Assembly (NCBI GenBank): GCA_964520975.1
Contig: CAZFPA010000018.1
Location: 1-33,607, forward strand
Direction of reading: 5' to 3'
Length of the DNA stretch: 33,607 nt
From: CAZFPA01 sp964520975
GTDB lineage: Bacteria > Bacillota > Negativicutes > Selenomonadales > Selenomonadaceae
Part shown: one piece after another, positions 1-6,412 of the stretch
How positions within the stretch are numbered: position 1 is the first letter of the stretch
How the letters are laid out: the number at the start of each line of letters is the position of its first letter
Notes under the pieces: generated by a model
Databases searched by the model: none
Seen by the model: only the letters and a program-made list of their open reading frames with translations
What the model was told of the DNA's origin: nothing
Made by a program: the position numbers and the translations under genes

Positions 1-2
1 GC

Positions 3-53
3 GGTGCTTCATTCGCTTTTGTTGTAGCTAAGGCTCTTGGTGTTCTTGGCTGA
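3..53 (+). CDS. C-terminal end of an unidentified gene (cut by window edge)
   Basis: The first open codons read GASFAFVVAKALGVLG followed by TGA at 51-53. The residues are small and hydrophobic, as in the last helix of a membrane protein such as a permease, but sixteen residues do not identify a family. A strong terminator follows 27 bases later, which supports a real gene end here. Its position ahead of the dihydroxyacetone kinase operon could suit a transporter, but that is only a guess. Confidence 0.45.
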   Translation, partial: GASFAFVVAKALGVLG

Positions 54-80
54 TAGAAGCAGGTAATATGGAATAAGAAG

Positions 81-111
81 ACCTCCTGGCTGAAAGGCCA
101 GGAGGTTTTTT
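81..111 (+). terminator. Rho-independent terminator of the upstream gene
   Basis: A perfect 10-bp stem (81-90 with 97-106, loop TGAAAG) is followed by a run of six T at 106-111. It separates the edge gene from the dha operon, which therefore needs its own promoter. Confidence 0.92.
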
Positions 112-244
112 ATTATTGTTATTCGCATTTTTTCCTGATCTTTTCTATCTGTTTATATTGTCAATTATTTTCACTTGTTTAATAAAAAAATTCTTCATTT
201 CACAAAAAGATGTAATTGTTTTATCGTACAATAATTGTTTTGCC

Positions 245-273
245 TTGTATTTCATGGAAAATATTGTTATACT
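245..273 (+). promoter_or_regulatory. Promoter of dhaKLM, sigma-A type with extended -10
   Basis: The -35 TTGTAT (245-250) and -10 TATACT (268-273) are 17 bp apart, and TG at 265-266 makes an extended -10. Transcription should start near 280. An imperfect palindrome ACAATAATTGT (228-238) lies just upstream and could be a regulator site, but I recognise no specific factor. The spacer 112-328 is strikingly AT-rich and otherwise empty. Confidence 0.65.
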
Positions 274-328
274 TGAACTAAGTCAGAATATTATCTGAAG
301 TTTAATGAGATGGCAGGAGGGATTATTT

Positions 329-1321
329 ATGAAAAAAATTATCAATGCGGTAGAATCTGTCGAGGAACAGATGATCCAGGGGCTGGTGAAGTCAGCACCG
401 AAAAAGCTTCGTAAGCTCGATTGCGGGACAATCGTGGTCCGGGCGGAGAAAAAGGCAGCCAATAAGGTAGCCTTGGTCAGTGGCGGCGGCAGCGGGCATG
501 AGCCGGCACATGGCGGATTTGTTGGCGAGGGCATGCTGGATGCAGCTGTTGCAGGTGCCGTATTTACTTCTCCGACGCCGGATCAGATCTTTGAAGGCAT
601 CAAGGCTGTTGCTACGGATCAGGGTGTTCTCTGTGTAGTGAAGAACTATACGGGCGATGTCATGAATTTTGAAATGGCTATTGAGATGGCGGCTGATGAA
701 GGTATCAAGGCAGACCATGTAGTCGTAAATGATGACGTGGCTGTCAAGGATAGCCTGTATACGACGGGCCGCCGTGGTGTTGCCGGCACGATCCTCGTAC
801 ATAAGATCGCTGGCGCCAAGGCTGAGGAAGGTGCGACGCTGGAAGAGGTCAAGGCTGTAGCCGAGAAGGTCATTGCGAATGTTCGTACGATGGGCATGGC
901 TATTGAACCGTGCACGGTACCGGCCGCTGGCAAACCGGGTTTTGAGCTCGCTGATGATGAGATGGAGATCGGCATTGGTATCCATGGCGAGCCGGGTACG
1001 CATCGCGAAAAGCTTGCATCGGCAGACAAGATTGCAGATGCTTTGCTGGAAAAGATCCTGGCAGATATTGACTATAAGGGCCATGAAGTGGCTGTTATCA
1101 TCAACGGCATGGGCGCAACGCCGCTTATGGAGCTCTACATCGTCAATAATTTTGTACAGGATTATCTGGCAGCACATGGTGTAAAGGTTTATGACACTAT
1201 GGTAGGCAACTATATGACCTCCATCGAGATGGCAGGCTTCTCGATTACGTTGCTTCGCCTGGATGATGAGCTCAAGAAGCTCTACGATGCCAAGGCAGAT
1301 ACGCCGGCGTTGAAGCGCTGA
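329..1321 (+). CDS. dhaK: PTS-dependent dihydroxyacetone kinase, substrate-binding subunit DhaK
   Basis: DhaK binds dihydroxyacetone covalently through a histidine and presents it to DhaL-ADP for phosphorylation to dihydroxyacetone phosphate, linking glycerol or dihydroxyacetone use to glycolysis. The 330 residues match the family length (about 330-356). Visible signatures are the GGGSGHEPAH loop (H57), NYTGDV with D110, and GIGIHGEPG, where H219 corresponds to the substrate-binding His218 of E. coli. I start at ATG 329 because AGGAGGG (315-321) lies 7 bases upstream; an in-frame ATG at 305 has no ribosome site and would add eight atypical residues. It is the first gene of a dhaK-dhaL-dhaM operon. 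No dhaR or dhaS regulator is visible in the window. Confidence 0.96.
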   Translation: MKKIINAVESVEEQMIQGLVKSAPKKLRKLDCGTIVVRAEKKAANKVALVSGGGSGHEPAHGGFVGEGMLDAAVAGAVFTSPTPDQIFEGIKAVATDQGVLCVVKNYTGDVMNFEMAIEMAADEGIKADHVVVNDDVAVKDSLYTTGRRGVAGTILVHKIAGAKAEEGATLEEVKAVAEKVIANVRTMGMAIEPCTVPAAGKPGFELADDEMEIGIGIHGEPGTHREKLASADKIADALLEKILADIDYKGHEVAVIINGMGATPLMELYIVNNFVQDYLAAHGVKVYDTMVGNYMTSIEMAGFSITLLRLDDELKKLYDAKADTPALKR

Positions 1322-1378
1322 GGGGCAAGAAAAAAGTTTTTGTGATGGGGGCTGGTTCAAACGATAGACAATAAGAAA

Positions 1379-1984
1379 ATGATTGAGATTTTGCAGGCAA
1401 TTGCCAAGAGAATCGAAGCGGAGAAGGAATTTCTCACACAGCTCGATAATGAGATCGGTGATGGTGACCATGGTATCAATATGGCCCGCGGCTTTCAGGC
1501 TGTGGAGCAGAAGCTCCCTTCGCTGGCGGACAAAGATATCGGAGCCATACTGAAAGGTGTTGGCATGCAGCTTGTTTCGACCGTGGGCGGTGCTTCCGGT
1601 CCGCTTTATGGAACGGCCTTCATGAAGGCAGGAGCAGCCTGCAAGGATAAGATGGAGCTGGATGGTGCTGGCTTTGCGGCCGCCCTGGAGGCAGCTATTG
1701 GTGGCGTCAAGATGCGTGGTAAGTCCGAAGAGGGCGAAAAGACCATGCTGGATGCACTTTGTCCTGCCTATAAGGCGTTGCAGGAGGCCCTGGCTGGCGG
1801 CAGTGATACGAAAGCAGCACTGACGGCAGCTGTGGCAGCGGCAGAAAAGGGCGTAGAGTATACGAAAACCATCATTGCGACGAAGGGCCGGGCAAGCTAT
1901 CTTGGCGAGCGCAGTCTCGGGCATCAGGACCCTGGCGCGACATCGTCCCTGTATATGCTGCAGACCATTTTGGCGAATCTGTAA
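1379..1984 (+). CDS. dhaL: PTS-dependent dihydroxyacetone kinase, ADP-binding subunit DhaL
   Basis: DhaL carries a tightly bound ADP that DhaM rephosphorylates and passes the phosphate to dihydroxyacetone on DhaK. The Mg-binding signature LDNEIGDGDHG near the N-terminus, VGGASGPLYG, and the C-terminal GRASYLGERSLGHQDPGATS are all present. The product from ATG 1379 has 201 residues, a little short of about 210 for E. coli DhaL. The missing part is most of the first helix. In-frame codons upstream read WGLVQTIDNKK, which looks like the expected N-terminus, but contain no ATG, GTG or TTG. An ATG at 1345 lies one base out of frame across a G5 run. No good ribosome site precedes ATG 1379. The identity is sure; the start is not. 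Confidence 0.93.
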   Translation: MIEILQAIAKRIEAEKEFLTQLDNEIGDGDHGINMARGFQAVEQKLPSLADKDIGAILKGVGMQLVSTVGGASGPLYGTAFMKAGAACKDKMELDGAGFAAALEAAIGGVKMRGKSEEGEKTMLDALCPAYKALQEALAGGSDTKAALTAAVAAAEKGVEYTKTIIATKGRASYLGERSLGHQDPGATSSLYMLQTILANL

Positions 1985-2003
1985 TTTCATAGTACCTGGA
2001 TGA

Positions 2004-2024
2004 GGGGCACCGTTGGGCTGCCCC
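2004..2024 (+). other. Hairpin in the dhaL-dhaM spacer
   Basis: GGGGCA (2004-2009) pairs with TGCCCC (2019-2024) around a 9-base loop, ahead of TGATCTTTTA. The T-run is weak, so this is more likely a partial attenuator or RNA-stability element than a full terminator. Confidence 0.4.
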
Positions 2025-2048
2025 TGATCTTTTATTGGAGGATTTATC

Positions 2049-2435
2049 ATGGTAGGAATTGTAATTGTATCACACAGTCAGAAATTGGCCGAAGGCGTTG
2101 CCGAGCTCGCGCAGATGATGGCGGCAAAGGCGCTCATAGCTCCGGCTGGCGGTCTTGATGATGGCTCTACGGGAACGAGCTTTGAAAAGATCTATGAAGC
2201 CGTTGAGGAAGTCTATTCGGAGGATGGTGTGGCCGTACTCATGGATATGGGCAGTGCGGTTATGACGACGGAAATGGTCATTGAGGCCATGGACGATCGT
2301 AAGATCCGGATGATGGACTGCCCGTTGGTCGAGGGTGCGGTACTGGCGGCTGTCGAGACAGCCATGGGTACACCGCTGGAGGAACTGGCTGCGAAGCTGG
2401 ATACAACTCGTACAATGAAGAAAATCATGGAATAA
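2049..2435 (+). CDS. dhaM: Dihydroxyacetone kinase phosphotransfer subunit DhaM (EIIA-type)
   Basis: DhaM takes phosphate from the PTS (PEP to EI to HPr) and rephosphorylates the ADP bound to DhaL. The protein is a single 128-residue EIIA-Man-like domain opening with VGIVIVSHS, where H9 is the expected phosphorylated histidine. AVLMDMGSA, a typical DhaM stretch, follows. It lacks the HPr and EI-like domains fused to E. coli DhaM and so resembles the short Lactococcus form, which relies on the general EI and HPr. GGAGG at 2037-2041 precedes ATG 2049 at good spacing. It is the last gene of the operon and is followed by a terminator. Confidence 0.95.
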   Translation: MVGIVIVSHSQKLAEGVAELAQMMAAKALIAPAGGLDDGSTGTSFEKIYEAVEEVYSEDGVAVLMDMGSAVMTTEMVIEAMDDRKIRMMDCPLVEGAVLAAVETAMGTPLEELAAKLDTTRTMKKIME

Positions 2436-2456
2436 GCAATCATATAGCAGAATATA

Positions 2457-2486
2457 GAAAAGGCAGGCCGCAGGGCCTGCCTTTTC
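2457..2486. terminator. Bidirectional terminator between dhaM and the alarmone synthetase gene
   Basis: A 9-bp stem AGGCAGGCC (2461-2469) / GGCCTGCCT (2474-2482) with loop GCAG has an A-run before and a T-run after it. It can end both the rightward dha transcript and the leftward transcript of the convergent gene. Confidence 0.88.
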
Positions 2487-2532
2487 TATGGATTTGAGAT
2501 AGAGAAAGAATGTAAAATTTTTATGTAAAGCA

Positions 2533-3393
2533 TTAAACTGGCGGCAGTTGTGTTGGCGCTGCCATAGCCAGATGCGTGATTTTCGTGCCGAAGTACCAGT
2601 CGGCCAGAAATGCCAGAACGAAAAAGAGAACCGTAACGAAAGCCGCCCAGCCAGCATTGGGGAATTCGCGCAGAAAGGCGATGATTCCATTGGCAGGTGT
2701 TTTTATGGCTGGAGAGGCCGCCGGCGAAGCAGCGGCATCAGCAGCTTGGTAAACAGCCGGCTTGGCGGCTGTTGGCAGCGATTTTTCCGGAGCAGCATCC
2801 ACTTCATCGCGGATACCGCGGAATTCCTCGTCAGCAAGTTCCAAGAGACTGGCGAGACGGCTGAAACGCCGGCGTATCTGCCGCGAGGTGCCGGATGGAT
2901 TCTTGTATTCGAGATCATGCTCGATTTCTGCCCAGGCGTGTTGAAGAATCGAGCGGATCTGTACTTCCACCTTGCAGATTTTTTCACAGGCACCACGGCA
3001 AATTCCCTTGGCATTGATGGGGAGATTCACGATGAGGTGGAGTGAGGTATAGCCAAACTGATCCGGAGCCAGCTTTTGGCGTTTGTCGATGGAGTTTTCC
3101 TTGTCAATTGAAAAATTTTTGCGGATGAAAGCAGCGATTTTGTCCACTTCATCTTCATAGTAGGTAATGATGCGAATGCCGCAAAGGTCGGTGATATCAT
3201 CCAGGCGCCGGTATTTGTTGTTGTGCCGGGTGATTTTGTTGGCCAGGCTCAGCTGGTCCTTCGTGCGTCCACTGATCGAGTGGATGTGCAGGGACTGATT
3301 CTGCAGCAGCAGGGACAGCATCGATTGGAATTGTCCGGTGATCGCCTCATAGGAAGCGATGTTGTTATTGTATTGTGCCAGCAGGCTTGTCAT
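2533..3393 (-). CDS. RelA/SpoT-domain small alarmone synthetase with C-terminal membrane anchor
   Basis: The product (286 residues) has a RelA/SpoT synthetase domain without the HD hydrolase or TGS/ACT domains of long RSH enzymes. It would transfer pyrophosphate from ATP to GTP or GDP to make (p)ppGpp. Synthetase motifs are present: GRTKDQLSLANK (about 42-53), DITDLCGIR (66-74), FGYTSLH (113-119), EVQIRSILQHAW (143-154) and HDLEYK (159-164). An Ala/Pro-rich linker (about 200-235) leads to a hydrophobic segment at about 248-268 and a short tail, so the enzyme is probably tethered to the inner membrane. I chose ATG 3393 (minus strand) because AGGTGG lies 8 bases upstream; GTG 3405 is an alternative. 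It is a lone gene, convergent with the dha operon. Activity is inferred from intact motifs only. Confidence 0.82.
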   Translation of the reverse strand: MTSLLAQYNNNIASYEAITGQFQSMLSLLLQNQSLHIHSISGRTKDQLSLANKITRHNNKYRRLDDITDLCGIRIITYYEDEVDKIAAFIRKNFSIDKENSIDKRQKLAPDQFGYTSLHLIVNLPINAKGICRGACEKICKVEVQIRSILQHAWAEIEHDLEYKNPSGTSRQIRRRFSRLASLLELADEEFRGIRDEVDAAPEKSLPTAAKPAVYQAADAAASPAASPAIKTPANGIIAFLREFPNAGWAAFVTVLFFVLAFLADWYFGTKITHLAMAAPTQLPPV

Positions 3394-3520
3394 TATGCCA
3401 GCCACCTCTTTCCTTTGTGCTGTACTTATACTAGCAAAGCATTATGAAAATACTCTGATATGTTTTAACCGGCAGTGCTATCTCCTGCCTCGTTGCGATG
3501 TTGTTTGGTGGGATTCTGCA

Positions 3521-3550
3521 TTGCGGAATCCTGAACAATGGCGTTATAAT
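3521..3550 (+). promoter_or_regulatory. Promoter of the DUF2156 gene
   Basis: The -35 TTGCGG (3521-3526) and a perfect -10 TATAAT (3545-3550) are 18 bp apart, putting the start near 3557. The box and its flanks closely resemble the promoter at 15190-15219. Confidence 0.7.
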
Positions 3551-3606
3551 GGAGAGAAGTTGTAGGCGGGCTGCCTTTTATTTTTGTGCCGGGGCAGTCA
3601 AAAGGA

Positions 3607-4515
3607 GTGATTATCATAGAGTTTAAGGCATTGGCGAAGGAAGATAAGCCGATCCTGGATGCGTTTTTCCGGGCCAGGTATTATGAGAATTCCCATTTCA
3701 ATTTTACGAATTTATATATGTGGCGCAATCCTTATCATATCATGTGGGCCGTTGCGGATGGCGTGCTGTATTTCCGGGCGGAATGGCAGGGCGAGCTGTT
3801 TGCCTTGCAGCCTTTTGGGCCGGAGGAAAAGATGGAGGCCGCGGTTTCCCGTCTGTTGGCATGGTTTGCGGAAATCGGGAAGCCCTTTGCAATTTCGGGT
3901 ATCGAGCGTTCCTTTGCGCAGGTCCTGGAAAGCTATACCGGGGCGGAATTCCAGGTAGAGTCCGATCGGAAGAATTCGGACTATGTGTACCGCAGCGAGG
4001 ATCTCATCCAACTGGCGGGGCGTAAGTTCCATTCGAAGAAGAACCACCTGAACAGCTTCCGGAAAAACTATGCGGAGGCGGAATACCTGCCAATCACGGA
4101 TGAGATTGTCACGCAGTGCAAGCTCAATATCAACGGCTGGTATAAGCTGCGTGCGCAGGAGCAGCCGGATGATCCGTTCATGGCCGCAGAGCGCGAGGCT
4201 ATCATTGAGGTGCTGAACAATTTCCAGGATTTCGGGCTCAAGGGAGGCGCGCTGCTCGTAGATAAACGGGTGGTGGCCTTTACCTTCGGGGAACAGCTCA
4301 ACAGCGATACGGCGGTTATCCATGTAGAAAAGGCGGACCCGGAGGTACGCGGGGCTTATCCGGCCATCAATCAGGCGTTTGTGGCGCATGCCTGGGCGGA
4401 TATGACCTACATCAACCGGGAAGAGGACATGGGCCTGGAGGGACTCCGCAAGGCCAAGGAATCCTATCGTCCGGTCAAGATGATCGAAAAATTCACTGCC
4501 AGCCTGAAGGGGTAA
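3607..4515 (+). CDS. DUF2156 (phosphatidylglycerol lysyltransferase C-terminal-like, GNAT-fold) protein
   Basis: About 300 residues form one DUF2156 domain, the double-GNAT fold also found at the C-terminus of MprF and FemX-type aminoacyl transferases. The stretch YYENSHFNFTNLYMW near the N-terminus and HVEKADPEVRGAYPAINQAF near the C-terminus are characteristic of the stand-alone Firmicutes family. Neither an acyl donor nor an acceptor can be named. There is no N-terminal flippase region, so it is predicted to be cytosolic. The start is uncertain. GTG 3607 overlaps its own AAAGGAG (3601-3607), while the well-spaced codons behind that ribosome site are ATC 3613 and ATA 3616, which are non-standard. 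GTG 3586 has no ribosome site. The gene has its own promoter and appears monocistronic. Confidence 0.85.
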   Translation: MIIIEFKALAKEDKPILDAFFRARYYENSHFNFTNLYMWRNPYHIMWAVADGVLYFRAEWQGELFALQPFGPEEKMEAAVSRLLAWFAEIGKPFAISGIERSFAQVLESYTGAEFQVESDRKNSDYVYRSEDLIQLAGRKFHSKKNHLNSFRKNYAEAEYLPITDEIVTQCKLNINGWYKLRAQEQPDDPFMAAEREAIIEVLNNFQDFGLKGGALLVDKRVVAFTFGEQLNSDTAVIHVEKADPEVRGAYPAINQAFVAHAWADMTYINREEDMGLEGLRKAKESYRPVKMIEKFTASLKG

Positions 4516-4607
4516 CGGCGGTGCTCTATTCATAGTTGTCGGTTTTGACGGAAGCGGCTGTCAGCAGAGGCATTGTGCTTTGCTGGCAGCCTTGCTGCGT
4601 TTCAGAG

Positions 4608-4646
4608 GTAACAAAATCGTAACCTTTCATTAACATAAGCGTCAAT
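4608..4646 (+). promoter_or_regulatory. PHO box: four TTAACA-like repeats at 11-bp spacing
   Basis: GTAACA (4608-4613), GTAACC (4619-4624), TTAACA (4630-4635) and GTCAAT (4641-4646) start exactly 11 bp apart with 5-bp spacers. This is the arrangement bound by the phosphate-starvation regulators PhoP (Bacillus, TTAACA-type) and PhoB (E. coli). The last repeat ends 9 bp before the -10, as at activated Pho promoters lacking a good -35. The next gene is a secreted phosphatase, which fits Pho control. Confidence 0.8.
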
Positions 4647-4655
4647 GGTTCGTGC

Positions 4656-4661
4656 TATAGT
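4656..4661 (+). promoter_or_regulatory. -10 element of the PHO-regulated phosphatase promoter
   Basis: TATAGT at 4656-4661 has no recognisable -35 at 17 bp; that place is taken by the PHO repeats. This is expected of an activator-dependent promoter. Transcription should start near 4668. Confidence 0.6.
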
Positions 4662-4843
4662 TAGTGTTAAGGATGCACATAGAATCGGAGCGGACCGGCG
4701 GGGAATCGGCGTCGGGACGGCATACCGCAGCGCTGTGCTTCCCGGGGGCGTGCGAGATACCTCCAGCAAGCTGAGAGAAAAGCCTGCGCGATGCACAGAC
4801 ACTCTCCCTGTTTGCGTCAAATCAGATAGGAGTGATCGGAGCT

Positions 4844-6391
4844 ATGAAAGGTTTACAGGGGAAAAAGAGAATTGCGGCTTATGTACTTGCGGCGCTTTGT
4901 GCGGCATCGACAGGATTTGCGGCAACGAGTCATTGGAATGATGCATCGGCATTGCCAACGGCGGTGACACATACACCGGCTGGCGATGTGGATTGGCAGC
5001 AGTGGAAGCAGAGCTGGGATGCGATCAAGGCGGACTATGAGCAGGTGTCCATTGCGCCGGGGGCCGATGCCAGCCGGTTGAATTTTGCCTGGTATTCCAA
5101 GGAAGGTGCAGCGCAGCCGGAGGTTCGCATCGCGCAGAGCCAGGATATGCAGGCAGCCAAAACGTTTGTGGGAGATACGGCGGCCGGCAGCGTGATCGAT
5201 GGGACGACCTACGCGGCTAACCGGGTCGAGGTGACCGGGCTGAAGGCGGCACAGACCTATTGGTATCAGGTAAAGCGTGATGGTGCATGGCAGGAGGCAC
5301 AGCGTGTCCGGACCGGCGACCCGGAGGATTTTTCCTTCATGTATGTGGGAGATCCGCAGATCGGCGCTTCGCAGGGACAGACCTCTGCTGAGGGGAATAA
5401 GCAGGATGGCGAGCTGGCGGCCCGCAATGATGCCTACAATTGGAATAAGACCCTGAACGCCGCTCTGTCACAGCATCCGGAAATCAATTTCCTCGTATCG
5501 CCGGGCGATCAGGTCAATGAACCGGCTGAAAATCAGTCGCCGGCGAAGATCCATCTGCAGGAAATGCAGTATGCAGGCTATCTGTCCGCAGCCGCGCTGC
5601 GCAGCCTGCCGGAGGCGACAAGCATCGGGAACCATGACAGCATGACCACCGGCTATCAGCATCATTTCAATGTGCCGAATCCCTTTACGGAGGAAGCAAA
5701 TCCGACAAAGGCCGGTCATGGCTACTATTATACGTATGGTCCCGCACTCTTTATTGTCATCAATGCCAATAATTACAATGCGGCCGATCATAAGGCTCTC
5801 ATTGAGAAGGCTGTGGCGGCGCACCCGGATGCGAAATGGCGTATCGTCGTGATGCATCAGGATATTTACGGCAGTGGGCTCGATCATTCGGATTCGGATG
5901 GCATACTGCTGCGCACGCAGCTTACGCCGATCTATGATGCGAATAAGATCGATGTAGTCCTGCAGGGACATGATCATACGTATGCGCGCACCTATCAGCT
6001 CAGCAGTGACGGCAGGCAGCACGCTTCTTTCAACGAATATACAGCGGCCGGCCAGAGCGGTCAGCAGCATGGCATCCTGGATACAGCGCTCAAGGACAAG
6101 TCTGTAAAAAGCGCCTATGCATCTCAGAATCTCTGCTATACTATTGCGGACATGAAGCAGGGAACACTGGTGAATCCAAAGGGCGTATTCTATATGTCGG
6201 CAAATTCCGCTACCGGCTCAAAATTCTACGAACTGATTCCGCAGCAGCAGGATTATGTAGCGGCGCGCAGCCAAAGCTGGCGGCCAACCTATTCTGTCAT
6301 CCATATCACGGGGGAGCGATTCACAATCGATACCTATGATGTGATGAGCGGCAAGGCAATCGATCAGACGTACAGCATCATCAAGAAATGA
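4844..6391 (+). CDS. Secreted purple acid phosphatase-like metallophosphoesterase
   Basis: The 515-residue product should hydrolyse phosphate monoesters outside the inner membrane, using two metals. An N-terminal signal peptide (basic KGLQGKKR, a hydrophobic run, then GFA before ATSHW) directs export. A fibronectin-like purple-acid-phosphatase N-domain spans about 60-155. The metallophosphoesterase domain follows with all metal-ligand motifs: GDPQIG (D170), PGDQ (D222), GNHD (N263, H264), VMHQD (H338) and GHDH (375-378). AGGAG at 4828-4832 favours ATG 4844; an in-frame GTG at 4832 overlaps that site. The PHO box upstream implies induction by phosphate starvation. A YibE/F gene follows after 21 bases, probably in the same operon. 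The exact substrate is unknown. Confidence 0.92.
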   Translation: MKGLQGKKRIAAYVLAALCAASTGFAATSHWNDASALPTAVTHTPAGDVDWQQWKQSWDAIKADYEQVSIAPGADASRLNFAWYSKEGAAQPEVRIAQSQDMQAAKTFVGDTAAGSVIDGTTYAANRVEVTGLKAAQTYWYQVKRDGAWQEAQRVRTGDPEDFSFMYVGDPQIGASQGQTSAEGNKQDGELAARNDAYNWNKTLNAALSQHPEINFLVSPGDQVNEPAENQSPAKIHLQEMQYAGYLSAAALRSLPEATSIGNHDSMTTGYQHHFNVPNPFTEEANPTKAGHGYYYTYGPALFIVINANNYNAADHKALIEKAVAAHPDAKWRIVVMHQDIYGSGLDHSDSDGILLRTQLTPIYDANKIDVVLQGHDHTYARTYQLSSDGRQHASFNEYTAAGQSGQQHGILDTALKDKSVKSAYASQNLCYTIADMKQGTLVNPKGVFYMSANSATGSKFYELIPQQQDYVAARSQSWRPTYSVIHITGERFTIDTYDVMSGKAIDQTYSIIKK

Positions 6392-6412
6392 ACTGGCGGG
6401 AAGTGATACGCG

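Larger units (their letters stand above)
4516..4843 (+). other. 328-base gene-free regulatory region before the phosphatase
   Basis: Bases 4516-4607 show nothing I recognise and no clear terminator. Bases 4608-4661 carry the PHO box and -10. From the predicted start near 4668 to ATG 4844 there is a GC-rich untranslated leader of about 175 bases with several short complementary runs. No known riboswitch core could be matched. A reading frame at 4645-4941 crosses it but has no ribosome site and no recognisable protein. Confidence 0.6.

Noticed and set aside
116..298. 60-codon hydrophobic frame in the spacer before dhaK
   Set aside because: AT-rich sequence without a ribosome site; it begins in the terminator T-run and runs through the dhaK promoter.
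392..2050. 552-codon open frame on the minus strand
   Set aside because: It lies antisense to dhaK and dhaL, which have clear family motifs, and its translation resembles no protein. GC-rich codon use opens the opposite frame.
4762..4800. CTGAGAGAAAAGCC as a possible TPP riboswitch piece
   Set aside because: Only the CTGAGA matches; the second conserved arm (ACCTGATC-type) is absent.
4645..4941. 98-codon frame across the phosphatase leader
   Set aside because: It begins between the PHO repeats and the -10, before the predicted transcript start, and has no ribosome site or family resemblance.
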